Source: an uncultured Bacteriovorax sp.
GTDB taxonomy: Bacteria > Bdellovibrionota > Bacteriovoracia > Bacteriovoracales > Bacteriovoracaceae
Direction: 5' to 3'
Length of the DNA: 21,525 nucleotides
Assembly: GCA_946482295.1 (NCBI GenBank)
Contig: CAMLRB010000035.1
Coordinates: forward strand, 1 to 21,525
A program made the translations under genes and the position numbers. Shown piece after piece: positions 14,994-21,525 of this stretch. How positions within the stretch are numbered: the first letter of the stretch is position 1; every line of letters starts with the position of its first letter. The notes beneath the pieces are model-generated. The model made no database searches, was not told the DNA's origin, and saw only the letters and a program-made list of their open reading frames with translations.

Positions 14994-15863
14994 ATGAGTG
15001 ATTATTGTTTCGAGAGTTTTAAAGAATTCTTCGAGTACAATCTTAAAAAGAGTGTCAGAGATGCTGAAGGACAAAAAGTCCTTACACTCAATGATCTAGC
15101 AAAGAAACTTGGCTACAATTCTCCAAGTCTTCTTTCAATGATCGCCAATGGAAAACGCCTCCCTTCAAGTGAAATTTTAGAATCTCTTTTTGATGAATGG
15201 AAAATTGAATCCAACCTTCGCGAACTTGTTCGCCTGCGACTGGAAATTGAAAAGAAGTCGCGCAAAAATCGTCCGACACTCGCTCTACAAGAAAAGCTTG
15301 CACGTCTGGATAAAAAATCAACTTTTAAAACAATAGATCTTGATACCTTCAATACAATCACCGAATGGCAGCATGTTGTTTTGCAACAGCTTGTCACCGC
15401 ACCAGACTTTAAAGAAGATTATCATCTTCTCTCCCAACGTTTACGCAAGAAGGTCTCTCCGGCCCAAGTGAAAAAAAGCATTGCCACTCTTGTCAAAGCA
15501 GGTTTTCTTAAGCGTAATGCCATTAGTGGTGAACTTGAACCACGCGGAGCAGAGTCGACAGCAGAAACAACTCACGATATACCCAGCGAGGCCATTCGCG
15601 AACATCATAAAGCGATGATAAACCGAGCGATCGAGGCCATTGACGAACAAAGTGTTGAACAACGTCACATAAATTCTTTAACGTTAAGATTTAACGAGGA
15701 AAGAAAAAACGAGGCCAAAGATGCTATTTTAAATTTCGTAAGAGATTTTAATAATAGATTTTACGATGCTGATTCAAACAGCATTCACCAGCTAAACGTA
15801 CAGTTTTTTGAGCACACACAGAAAGTAGAACAGAACCCTATCATCCAGGAATATGTCCAATGA
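14994..15863 (+). CDS. TIGR02147/DUF4423 family transcriptional regulator-like protein
   Basis: A 289-residue soluble protein fitting TIGR02147, a family abundant in Bdellovibrionota and Fibrobacter. It has an XRE-like helix-turn-helix at about 29-68 (LTLNDLAKKLGYNSPSLLSM, then GKRLPSSE), a charged helix near 70-105, and the DUF4423 body (ITEWQHVVLQQL near 122; VKKSIATLVKAGFLKRN near 160, a winged-helix-like motif). Members often sit next to one exported protein and are thought to regulate it. Here the next gene overlaps its stop as ATGA, so regulator and metalloprotease are co-expressed. Its ATG is only 15 bp after a strong terminator, so its promoter must lie inside the upstream gene's 3' end or it is fed by read-through. 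Confidence 0.88.
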   Translation: MSDYCFESFKEFFEYNLKKSVRDAEGQKVLTLNDLAKKLGYNSPSLLSMIANGKRLPSSEILESLFDEWKIESNLRELVRLRLEIEKKSRKNRPTLALQEKLARLDKKSTFKTIDLDTFNTITEWQHVVLQQLVTAPDFKEDYHLLSQRLRKKVSPAQVKKSIATLVKAGFLKRNAISGELEPRGAESTAETTHDIPSEAIREHHKAMINRAIEAIDEQSVEQRHINSLTLRFNEERKNEAKDAILNFVRDFNNRFYDADSNSIHQLNVQFFEHTQKVEQNPIIQEYVQ

Positions 15864-16744
15864 AAAAACACATTGCACTTCTTTGCTTAGTTCTTTTGTG
15901 TCTACCTTTTCATACATTTGCAAAAGGTGGGGATGGCGGCGGTGTCATCGTCGGAAATGGTGCTGGTGTTGTGGAAGGAAATTTTCAACATGCCTTTCAA
16001 AGTTTGGAAACTGTGTTGCCAGCATGTTTGCAAAATGAATATTGCCAATTAACGGAAACAGAAAAAGATACACTCGCAACTATTTATGTTCTGGCGACCA
16101 TGAACAATGATAATCGAGATCGTTTTATCTTTATTTCCGAAAAACAAAATCCTGGTTTTTTCACTACAGGTGAAACCCAAGTTAACCGCATTGCCAAAAC
16201 TTTTCCAAGAGCTGGCTCACCTATTTATATCAATACAGATCTACTTTATAACGACGGACAACCTGCACTTACTTTTGCAGCTATTTCTTCTCTCATCATC
16301 CATGAGCTTGGTCATCAAGTAGGTGTAGAAGACCATCAATACCTCGACGTTATCGGGGCTAAAGTTGCGGCATTCATGGTTATGAAAACTCACCATTATG
16401 CCTATACGCCAGAGAATGAAAAATCGATTGTATTCTCGGTCACAAATCACGGCCCAGGATTAAAACGTCCACTTCTCATTTTTAATTTTAAAAATCAAAA
16501 ATCCGTTAATCTTACCCAAATATTATGGCTATCAAGCGCATGTAAATCTGAAGCAGAAGTCCGCACATCCCTTGAACTCACCAACGGTCATTTTGTCTTT
16601 GATGAAGTCAATAATCTAAAATTCAAGGCGTGGATCAGCGTGAAATGCACCGACCATAAGGCGAAATTGAGCAAAGTCGTCAAAAGATTTTTAACGATTG
16701 GATTGGATGACGAATTCGATATTCAAGATTTTGAAGTCAACTAA
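15860..16744 (+). CDS. Secreted zinc metallopeptidase (HExxHxxGxxD)
   Basis: A 294-residue exported protein with a signal peptide (MKKHIALLCLVLLCLPFHTFA, cleavage near residue 21-22), then a glycine-rich mature N-terminus (KGGDGGGVIVGNGAGVVEGN). The zinc motif is HELGHQVGVED at 148-158: His148, His152, catalytic Glu149 and third ligand Asp158, the HExxHxxGxxD arrangement of metzincin-like or aspzincin-like peptidases. The C-terminal half (about 185-294) is beta-rich and holds the cysteine pair CKSE and VKC. Predatory bacteria use such exported proteases against prey or their own envelope, which is an inference here. ATG overlaps the upstream regulator's stop (ATGA). Confidence 0.85.
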   Translation: MKKHIALLCLVLLCLPFHTFAKGGDGGGVIVGNGAGVVEGNFQHAFQSLETVLPACLQNEYCQLTETEKDTLATIYVLATMNNDNRDRFIFISEKQNPGFFTTGETQVNRIAKTFPRAGSPIYINTDLLYNDGQPALTFAAISSLIIHELGHQVGVEDHQYLDVIGAKVAAFMVMKTHHYAYTPENEKSIVFSVTNHGPGLKRPLLIFNFKNQKSVNLTQILWLSSACKSEAEVRTSLELTNGHFVFDEVNNLKFKAWISVKCTDHKAKLSKVVKRFLTIGLDDEFDIQDFEVN

Positions 16745-16793
16745 TCTAAAACCTGTGGCGTAATTTGCAAGATCTTCCTATCAGGAGGATTTT

Positions 16794-17945
16794 GTGGCCA
16801 TTGATCAAACTCTTGCATTCATTCGTGATCCATATCGCACTATAAGTCGATACTGTTATGCTAAAAACACTGAAGCCATTGAAACGAGAATTTTTTTCAA
16901 GAAAACATGGTTTCTTGTGGGAAAAGATGCTGCCGAACTTTTTTACGATCCTGCAAAGATTGAACAAACAAATCCGTTATCAAAAGAACATTTGCTAAAA
17001 GTATTTCAAGACAATTTTCCAAAATTAAAGCGTATTTTTTCTGTATGGCTGGCAACTAAAGCTGAAAGTTGGCAACGTGAGAGCGAAATCATACTTAATG
17101 AAGAATTCAATGAAATCCTCACGGCCACTGCATGCGAATGGACAGGCGTCAGACTTACTAACGGCGACTTAAAAATCAGGGCGCGAGAATTATCCTCGCT
17201 CACCGATCAAGCTGGCATCGGACTAAAACAATTTATCTCCAAGGCATCAGGTAATAGTGTTGAACTTTGGATTCAAGGACTTATTGAAGATATCAGATCA
17301 AGCGGCCATGAATTTAAAGGTCAAAATATTATTGATCAAATGGCCTGGCTAAAAAATGCTGACGCTAAATTGCTCGATCCACATCTTGCAGCACTAGAAA
17401 TGATCGCACTTCTACGATCTATTGTGGCACTTTCGAGCCCTATGCTTTTTATCGTGCATGCTCTTGAAGAAAACCCAGAATGCCGAGAGCCTATTTTACT
17501 CAAGGAAAAAAACTATTCGCACAGGTTCATCCAAGAAATCCTCCGTTACTATCCGATAACCCCTCCACTTTTGGGTTATGCCCGAGAAGATTTCCACTGG
17601 CGCGGCCATCACTTTAAAAAAGATCAGCGTGTGCTTTTGGACTTATATGGAACAAATCACGATTCGGCCAAATGGGAACACCCTTATGTTTTTAACCCAA
17701 ATAGGTTTGAAGAAAGTCAGGATAATTTCTACGACAAAGACATTAATCAACTACTATTAGGTGTCGCCCTCGATTTTTTTGTGACAGCGATTGACTATAA
17801 AGTTCCAGAACAAAATCTAAGTATTGATTGGAATCATCTTCCGGCCATTCCAAAAGATGGAATGATCATAGACCACATCTATCTTCGCAAAAAAAGTCGT
17901 TTCACTGATAGAAATTCATCACTCGGAAATGCAATATTTTCCTAA
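16794..17945 (+). CDS. CYP152-like P450-fold protein lacking heme-binding segments
   Basis: A 383-residue protein clearly derived from the CYP152 fatty-acid peroxygenases (about 415 residues). Preserved: AAELFYD (46-52), the I-helix Arg of LLRSIVAL (Arg208; Pro of the usual LLRP is Ser), ExxR in FIQEILRYYP (Glu248/Arg251), LLDLYGTNHD (281-290), FNPNRF (300-305) and YKVPEQNLSI near 335-344. Missing: the heme-thiolate loop that should follow FNPNRF (about 18 residues including the axial Cys), where the sequence jumps from FYD (312-314) to KDINQLLLGVALDFF; and the helix C segment with the DG..H..RK heme contacts, expected after residue 72. No Cys lies near the loop site. Starts with GTG after AGGAGGAT. 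It cannot bind heme in the usual way and is either a degenerate enzyme or a repurposed fold. Confidence 0.85.
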   Translation: MAIDQTLAFIRDPYRTISRYCYAKNTEAIETRIFFKKTWFLVGKDAAELFYDPAKIEQTNPLSKEHLLKVFQDNFPKLKRIFSVWLATKAESWQRESEIILNEEFNEILTATACEWTGVRLTNGDLKIRARELSSLTDQAGIGLKQFISKASGNSVELWIQGLIEDIRSSGHEFKGQNIIDQMAWLKNADAKLLDPHLAALEMIALLRSIVALSSPMLFIVHALEENPECREPILLKEKNYSHRFIQEILRYYPITPPLLGYAREDFHWRGHHFKKDQRVLLDLYGTNHDSAKWEHPYVFNPNRFEESQDNFYDKDINQLLLGVALDFFVTAIDYKVPEQNLSIDWNHLPAIPKDGMIIDHIYLRKKSRFTDRNSSLGNAIFS

Positions 17946-17957
17946 TCGCAAACACTC

Positions 17958-17985
17958 TTGCGTTCACTCATTCCTATTTTAGAAT
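17958..17985 (+). promoter_or_regulatory. Candidate promoter for the first small lipoprotein
   Basis: TTGCGT (17958-17963) and TAGAAT (17980-17985) with a 16-bp spacer, ending 32 bp before ATG 18018. It overlaps the TTG that a longer frame would use as start. A CGCAA/TTGCG dyad (17947-17962) covers the -35 box and could be an operator or coincidence. Confidence 0.45.
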
Positions 17986-18017
17986 GTCACATCCTATTAA
18001 ACACTTTTTGGACTTTT

Positions 18018-18491
18018 ATGAAACGTTTATTACTTCTCATTGCTCCTTTTGCGCTCCTCTTTTCTGCATGCTCTCATCAAGCCCCACTTGTCATAGATGA
18101 AGTTTCACACTCTCAAAATCATGTTAAAGAAATAAATGAACTCATAATAAAGACTCACAAGTTTGTAGAAAAAAACAAACACTTAAGCGCTAAACAGAAA
18201 AAAAATGTTTTAAAACTTCACGAAGAAAGTGTTACTGAAATAAGTGAAATCGATCAAGACCTTATTCGCACAAAACTTGTTTTGGTCAAAACACTACTCG
18301 AACCAAAAGTAGATGCTAAGATTGCCCGAATGGTAAGAAAAGAAATTAAACGTCTTGAAAAAGTACGCGCTGAAAAGTTACTCAACAACTACGAAAAGGC
18401 CCAGCAGATTATTTCGTCTGTTAAAGATATTCCAACGCGTGAAAAACTTTATCAATCTTTTATCTTAAACGGTTCAACTCAACGTTTGTAG
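18018..18491 (+). CDS. Small helical lipoprotein, paralogue of the gene at 20189
   Basis: A 157-residue lipoprotein: signal peptide with lipobox FSAC, lipidated Cys18. The mature part is almost wholly helical and charged, with repeated Lys/Glu and coiled-coil heptads: an LSAKQKK turn, then LVLVKTLLEPKVD near 93-105 and IKRLEKV, ending REKLYQSF. These same landmarks recur in the gene at 20189 (LTEKQRS, MVLIKSLMEPKVD, KKLEKEK, RERLYQSF), so the pair are paralogues. The LTxxQ-like turn recalls CpxP/Spy periplasmic stress proteins, though this is only a loose resemblance. It has its own promoter candidate. Its last 32 bp overlap the convergent hydrolase gene. Confidence 0.82.
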   Translation: MKRLLLLIAPFALLFSACSHQAPLVIDEVSHSQNHVKEINELIIKTHKFVEKNKHLSAKQKKNVLKLHEESVTEISEIDQDLIRTKLVLVKTLLEPKVDAKIARMVRKEIKRLEKVRAEKLLNNYEKAQQIISSVKDIPTREKLYQSFILNGSTQRL

Positions 18492-19347
18492 TTTCCCCCT
18501 CGAGTGGGCGAAACATGTTCCTTCCACGGGCCAAAAACTTTAACAGCGCTTTGTTGAATTCCTCTTTATGAGTGAGGTTCACTCCATGTGGACCTCCTTT
18601 AATAATAACCAGCTCACTTCTCTGAATCATTTCATGTGCTCTTCGTCCGCTTTTTTCCAACGGAACTATGGAATCGGAATCACCATGAATAATAAGAACG
18701 GGAATGTTAATTTTTTTCAGCTCTTCTCTAAAGTCTGTGCGACTAAAAGCTGCGATACAATCGAGAGTTGCTTTGGGAGAAGCAAATAGAGCTATATTTT
18801 TATGATAATCGTGTTGAGCATCGCTCACTTTTTCGCCTAAGATGCTGGCCGAAAAAAATTTTTTGATAAATCCATCGATAAATTCTGCTCTATCTTTCAA
18901 TACCGATTCTTCAAATGAAGCAATAGTTCCCTCATCAATTGCTCCTTCTGGATGTCCTTCATTCTGTAGAAGAAAAGGAGGAATGGCGGCAGCTAGTACG
19001 GCCTTCTCGATACGTTCATCCCCATAAGTGGTCAAGTAACGAACAACTTCTCCACCTCCCATTGAAAAGCCTACAAGTGTTGCTTCTTTTAAATCGAGAA
19101 ACTCAATCAGTCCATTGAGATCAGACGCTAAAGAATCATAATCGTAACCACTCCATGGTTTGGATGATCCACCAAACCCTCGACGATCATAAACGATAAC
19201 TCTATGGCCAGCTTTTACGAGATCGTAAATTTGTGCTTCCCATGCTCGTCCGGATAACGGCCATCCGTGAATGAGTACGACTGGTTTTCCTTCACCGTAA
19301 TCTTCATAGTGAAGGACGATCTCCTCCGATAATTTTAGGTTGGGCAT
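18460..19347 (-). CDS. Alpha/beta hydrolase, non-heme chloroperoxidase/esterase type
   Basis: A 295-residue cytosolic alpha/beta hydrolase. HGWPLSG at 27-33 forms the oxyanion region, the nucleophile elbow is GFSMGGG (Ser95), the acid is in HGDSDSIVP (Asp223 or Asp225) and the base is His254 in GGPHGVNLTH. The order and spacing match cofactor-free haloperoxidase/perhydrolase esterases, which hydrolyse esters and can form peracids; the true substrate is unknown. The last 23 residues form a basic, polar tail beyond the fold. AAGGAAG lies before ATG 19347. It overlaps the upstream gst gene by 44 bp in another frame, so the two are co-transcribed; a role in detoxification is inferred. Confidence 0.92.
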   Translation of the reverse strand: MPNLKLSEEIVLHYEDYGEGKPVVLIHGWPLSGRAWEAQIYDLVKAGHRVIVYDRRGFGGSSKPWSGYDYDSLASDLNGLIEFLDLKEATLVGFSMGGGEVVRYLTTYGDERIEKAVLAAAIPPFLLQNEGHPEGAIDEGTIASFEESVLKDRAEFIDGFIKKFFSASILGEKVSDAQHDYHKNIALFASPKATLDCIAAFSRTDFREELKKINIPVLIIHGDSDSIVPLEKSGRRAHEMIQRSELVIIKGGPHGVNLTHKEEFNKALLKFLARGRNMFRPLEGETTNVELNRLR

Positions 19348-20011
19348 AAAAACTTCCTTGTTCTTTATTAGGTTCTTCTAAAACATTCATCCCGCGTTTT
19401 ACCGCCGGACGGTTACCAATTAAATCTATCCATCTTCGAACTGAATGTTTTTCTTTTAGTTTTTGACCAAGTTCACTTTCTAAGGATGTTGTGGCAGCGA
19501 CGGCCCATGGATAGATCATCATATCAGCAATCGTGTATTCTCTTCCCGCAATAAAAGGATTCTCTTGGAGTTGCTTATCAAGGACATTCAAAAGTCTTTC
19601 GGCTTCATCATGAAAGCGAGAAATAGCATGAGTCGTTTTCTTTTGTGAATTCAGAGCAAAATATCCAAGCTGACTTAACATAGGTCCGAAACCTCCTGCT
19701 TGCCAGAATGTCCACTCTAGCACTTTGTAACGTTCAACTCCTTCTCGCGGAAGAAATTGATGATACTTCTCTGCCAGATAAATCAAGATTGCACCTGATT
19801 CAAAAATAGTGAGTGGTTTTCCACCTGATTTTAATTCATCATCGACTATGGCCGGAATTTTATTATTAGGAGATATTTTTAAAAACTCAGGTTGAAACTG
19901 TTCGTCTTTGCTAATATCCACGGGGATAATTTCATACGGTACATCGAGTTCCTCCAGCATGATGGCTGGCTTTTTCCCATTCGGTGTTTTCCATGTATAA
20001 AGCTTGATCAT
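19304..20011 (-). CDS. Nu-class glutathione S-transferase (YfcG-like)
   Basis: A 235-residue cytosolic GST. The N-terminal thioredoxin-like domain has the YfcG/Nu-class signature TPNGKK (Thr9 and Asn11 contact the glutathione sulfur in YfcG), the cis-Pro loop PNNKIPAI (48-55) and FESGAILIYLAEK (Glu71/Ser72 for glutathione). The all-helical C-terminal domain contains WTFWQAGGFGPMLSQLGYF and NRPAVKRGM. Nu-class enzymes such as E. coli YfcG bind glutathione disulfide and act as disulfide-bond reductases or peroxidases. The final 18 or so residues are longer than in YfcG; they are encoded where the hydrolase gene overlaps. GGAG precedes ATG 20011. Confidence 0.93.
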   Translation of the reverse strand: MIKLYTWKTPNGKKPAIMLEELDVPYEIIPVDISKDEQFQPEFLKISPNNKIPAIVDDELKSGGKPLTIFESGAILIYLAEKYHQFLPREGVERYKVLEWTFWQAGGFGPMLSQLGYFALNSQKKTTHAISRFHDEAERLLNVLDKQLQENPFIAGREYTIADMMIYPWAVAATTSLESELGQKLKEKHSVRRWIDLIGNRPAVKRGMNVLEEPNKEQGSFYAQPKIIGGDRPSL

Positions 20012-20188
20012 AAAACTCCTTTTTCAATCGCTTAGAATCCATCTTAGAACTAAAATCTTTTCTTACTAAAGCAGCAAAGAGTTGGCTTAAAGTGTAAACG
20101 ATGAGCAGAAACACTGTGCAGGATTGAATCATGATCAAATTGGAATACTCTTTTCAAGTGACTAGTTAACAAAAACATCGGAGTGATT

Positions 20189-20659
20189 ATGCCAAAAAAT
20201 ATTTTAATGATTTGTACTCTTGGAATTCTGTTTACTGCTTGTGCAAGCCAAGAGGAAAGACAAGTAATTCATCAACAAGTCGATCAAGAAAAAGTTGTTA
20301 GCAGAGATGATCTCTCTGCTTCTACTCGTGAATTTATTTCAAACTCAGATAAACTTACAGAAAAGCAACGTTCGAGTCTTAAGGCCCTCCAGGAGTCTAC
20401 AGAAAGTGATATGAAAACCCTCTCCGAAAAAATCAATCAAACTAAGATGGTTCTCATCAAATCATTAATGGAGCCTAAAGTTGATCAGAAGAAAGTAAGT
20501 ATTCTTAGACGTGATCTTAAAAAACTTGAAAAAGAAAAAATGAAAAAAAGTTTAAGTTCGTTTGATAAGGCACAGAGGATAATTACTCCTGTAAGTGATC
20601 TAGAAACCCGCGAACGTCTTTATCAATCATTTTTGATGAGAGAAGGCCGTTATTACTAA
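20189..20659 (+). CDS. Small helical lipoprotein, paralogue of the gene at 18018
   Basis: A 156-residue lipoprotein: lipobox FTAC with lipidated Cys18, the same position as in its paralogue. The mature part is charged, helical and coiled-coil-like, with LTEKQRS, then MVLIKSLMEPKVD, KKLEKEK and a RERLYQSF ending that match the gene at 18018. It differs by a longer, more acidic N-terminal region. I chose ATG 20189, with GGAG five bases upstream; the GTG at 20183 overlaps the ribosome site and is unlikely. It probably arose from the same duplication, with the hydrolase/gst pair lying between the two copies. The function is unknown. Confidence 0.82.
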   Translation: MPKNILMICTLGILFTACASQEERQVIHQQVDQEKVVSRDDLSASTREFISNSDKLTEKQRSSLKALQESTESDMKTLSEKINQTKMVLIKSLMEPKVDQKKVSILRRDLKKLEKEKMKKSLSSFDKAQRIITPVSDLETRERLYQSFLMREGRYY

Positions 20660-20677
20660 AATGTGAATATAATCTGA

Positions 20678-20742
20678 TAGGCCGGGATAAGAGCTGGATC
20701 AGCTTTGGGCCTCACCTAATGGCATCATTTAACGAGCTCTTA
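20678..20742 (+). other. Intergenic segment with mutually exclusive hairpins
   Basis: In the 220-bp gap before the ParB-like gene, AGGCC (20679-20683) pairs with GGCCT (20708-20712), enclosing AGCTG/CAGCT (20692-20704). Alternatively TAAGAGCT (20688-20695) pairs perfectly with AGCTCTTA (20735-20742). The second fold breaks the inner hairpin of the first. There is no T-run, so it is not an ordinary terminator. Leader, mRNA 3' end or independent RNA cannot be decided. Confidence 0.3.
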
Positions 20743-20879
20743 GTGGTTCGCGCCTAAACAAAGCTTGAAGGTGATTCCAGCAGATGTCATAAATTTTAAG
20801 GCTTAAATACCTGACAAAACCTCCCAGAATCTTCATTCTATTGCCTCACATTCAACACACACTTTCTTTCGGAGTATTT

Positions 20880-21525
20880 GTGCACACACAAACTGAAACG
20901 CGTCGCTTAAACGACCTCAAAGCTACTAATGCTTATCTTCGTCTTGGAACTGATGTCTCTGATCTTGAAAAATCGATTCAAACTGTTGGCCTCATAGCCC
21001 CTCTGGTCATTTCAACAGACAATGTGATTCTTGCAGGTGCTCGTCGTTACCAAGCGCTTTTAAATCTTGGTTACACTGAAGCTGCCGTGGTTGTAGTGGA
21101 TAAAGGCGAACTTGAAAGAGAACTCGTTTCCATCGATGAAAATCTTGTTCGTAAAGATTTGAACAAAATTGAATTAGAAGGACACCTGAGAAGAGCAAAA
21201 GAAATTTATCAGGCCATTACTCCTCTTGAAGAACAATATTTCGAGCGTCCTGAGACTAACGAAGAAATGGAAGAAACAAAGGAAGAAGCAACTAAAAAAG
21301 TTGAAGTTCTTCCAGCAGAGAAATTTCTTCATATCGTTGCAGAAAAAACAGGTCTTTCACCAAAACAAATTCATGAGGCCATTAATCGTGATGAAAAAGC
21401 AGCTTCACAAGTTAAAGCAGCAAGACAAAACGGTGAACTTTCTCTTTCTCAGACAAATGAAATTGTGAAACTCACAAAAGATGAGCAGAAAAAATCTTTA
21501 GATCACGTAAAAACTCTTCCTGTTC
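20880..21525 (+). CDS. ParB-like DNA-partition protein (partial, start seen)
   Basis: A GTG start at 20880, five bases after GGAG, opens a frame of 215 complete codons that runs off the right edge. Residues 1-110 are a ParB/Spo0J N-terminal domain: LEKSIQTVGLIAPLVIS (29-45), the GERR-type box as GARRYQAL (53-60), and ENLVRKDLNKIELE (87-100), the second CTP/metal-binding box. An acidic insertion (EEMEETKEE and similar, about 125-140) separates it from a helix-turn-helix-like section (VAEKTGLSPKQIHEAI). No parA precedes it and no parS-like palindrome was seen nearby, so it could be a nucleoid-occlusion or plasmid-type ParB homologue rather than the chromosomal ParB. Confidence 0.85.
   Translation, partial: MHTQTETRRLNDLKATNAYLRLGTDVSDLEKSIQTVGLIAPLVISTDNVILAGARRYQALLNLGYTEAAVVVVDKGELERELVSIDENLVRKDLNKIELEGHLRRAKEIYQAITPLEEQYFERPETNEEMEETKEEATKKVEVLPAEKFLHIVAEKTGLSPKQIHEAINRDEKAASQVKAARQNGELSLSQTNEIVKLTKDEQKKSLDHVKTLPV

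Noticed and set aside
16745..16793. A separate promoter for the P450-like gene
   Set aside because: Only 49 bp with no convincing box pair; it is more likely transcribed with the metalloprotease gene.
19932..20138. Minus-strand 68-residue frame with a hydrophobic start
   Set aside because: It overlaps the gst gene in another frame by 80 bp, has no ribosome binding site, and the gst start has a good one.
1..21525. CRISPR arrays, insertion sequences, tRNA genes, phage genes
   Set aside because: No direct repeats with spacers, transposase motifs, cloverleaf sequences or phage proteins were recognised on either strand.

Overview
The window looks like chromosomal DNA of a Gram-negative predatory-type bacterium of the Bdellovibrionota, most likely the Bacteriovorax/Bacteriovoracaceae side. 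The inference rests on low GC content, many lipobox-bearing lipoproteins, outer-membrane and murein genes (OmpA-type lipoprotein, MltA), and a TIGR02147/DUF4423 regulator coupled to a secreted metalloprotease, an arrangement typical of that group. No rRNA, tRNA, insertion sequence, phage or CRISPR array was seen. Most of the window reads as ordinary housekeeping and cell-envelope genome.

Layout. 1-4081: the start of an unrecognised protein (minus strand), then a two-gene DNA-metabolism operon: a DinG/XPD-type Fe-S helicase with an N-terminal RecB-like nuclease domain, translationally coupled to a protein with a degenerate DnaQ-like exonuclease domain and an intact UvrC/Cho-like GIY-YIG nuclease domain. 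4062-5543: an OmpA/glycine-zipper lipoprotein and a divergent FMN reductase with a palindromic operator candidate. 5533-8883: a compact minus-strand run reading mltA, DUF309, trmA, glyoxalase and a 54-residue basic protein. 8948-11247: a double-RecA KaiC-like ATPase coupled to a CheY-like receiver, with a second receiver gene converging and overlapping it. 11458-12989: a lipoprotein and a small exported protein, possibly OstA/LptA-like. 12986-13776 (minus): PepSY protein plus cytochrome b561.

13777-14483 is the only long gene-poor stretch. On the minus strand it holds a candidate structured RNA of about 210 nt, with closing-stem complementarity and a strong terminator, and on the plus strand the promoter of a six-cysteine secreted protein. 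14994-17945 carries the TIGR02147 regulator, a coupled secreted zinc metalloprotease, and a CYP152-type P450-fold protein that has lost both main heme-contacting segments in frame. 18018-20659: two paralogous small lipoproteins flank a minus-strand GST/alpha-beta hydrolase pair whose genes overlap by 44 bp. The right edge is the start of a ParB-like gene, preceded by an intergenic segment with two mutually exclusive hairpins.

The points most worth following are the heme-loop-less P450, the helicase/GIY-YIG nuclease pair with its pseudo-exonuclease domain, and the candidate RNA at 13899-14107. Window-wide patterns are the marked excess of the tetranucleotide GGCC and the fact that four of five convergent gene pairs overlap at their 3' ends.
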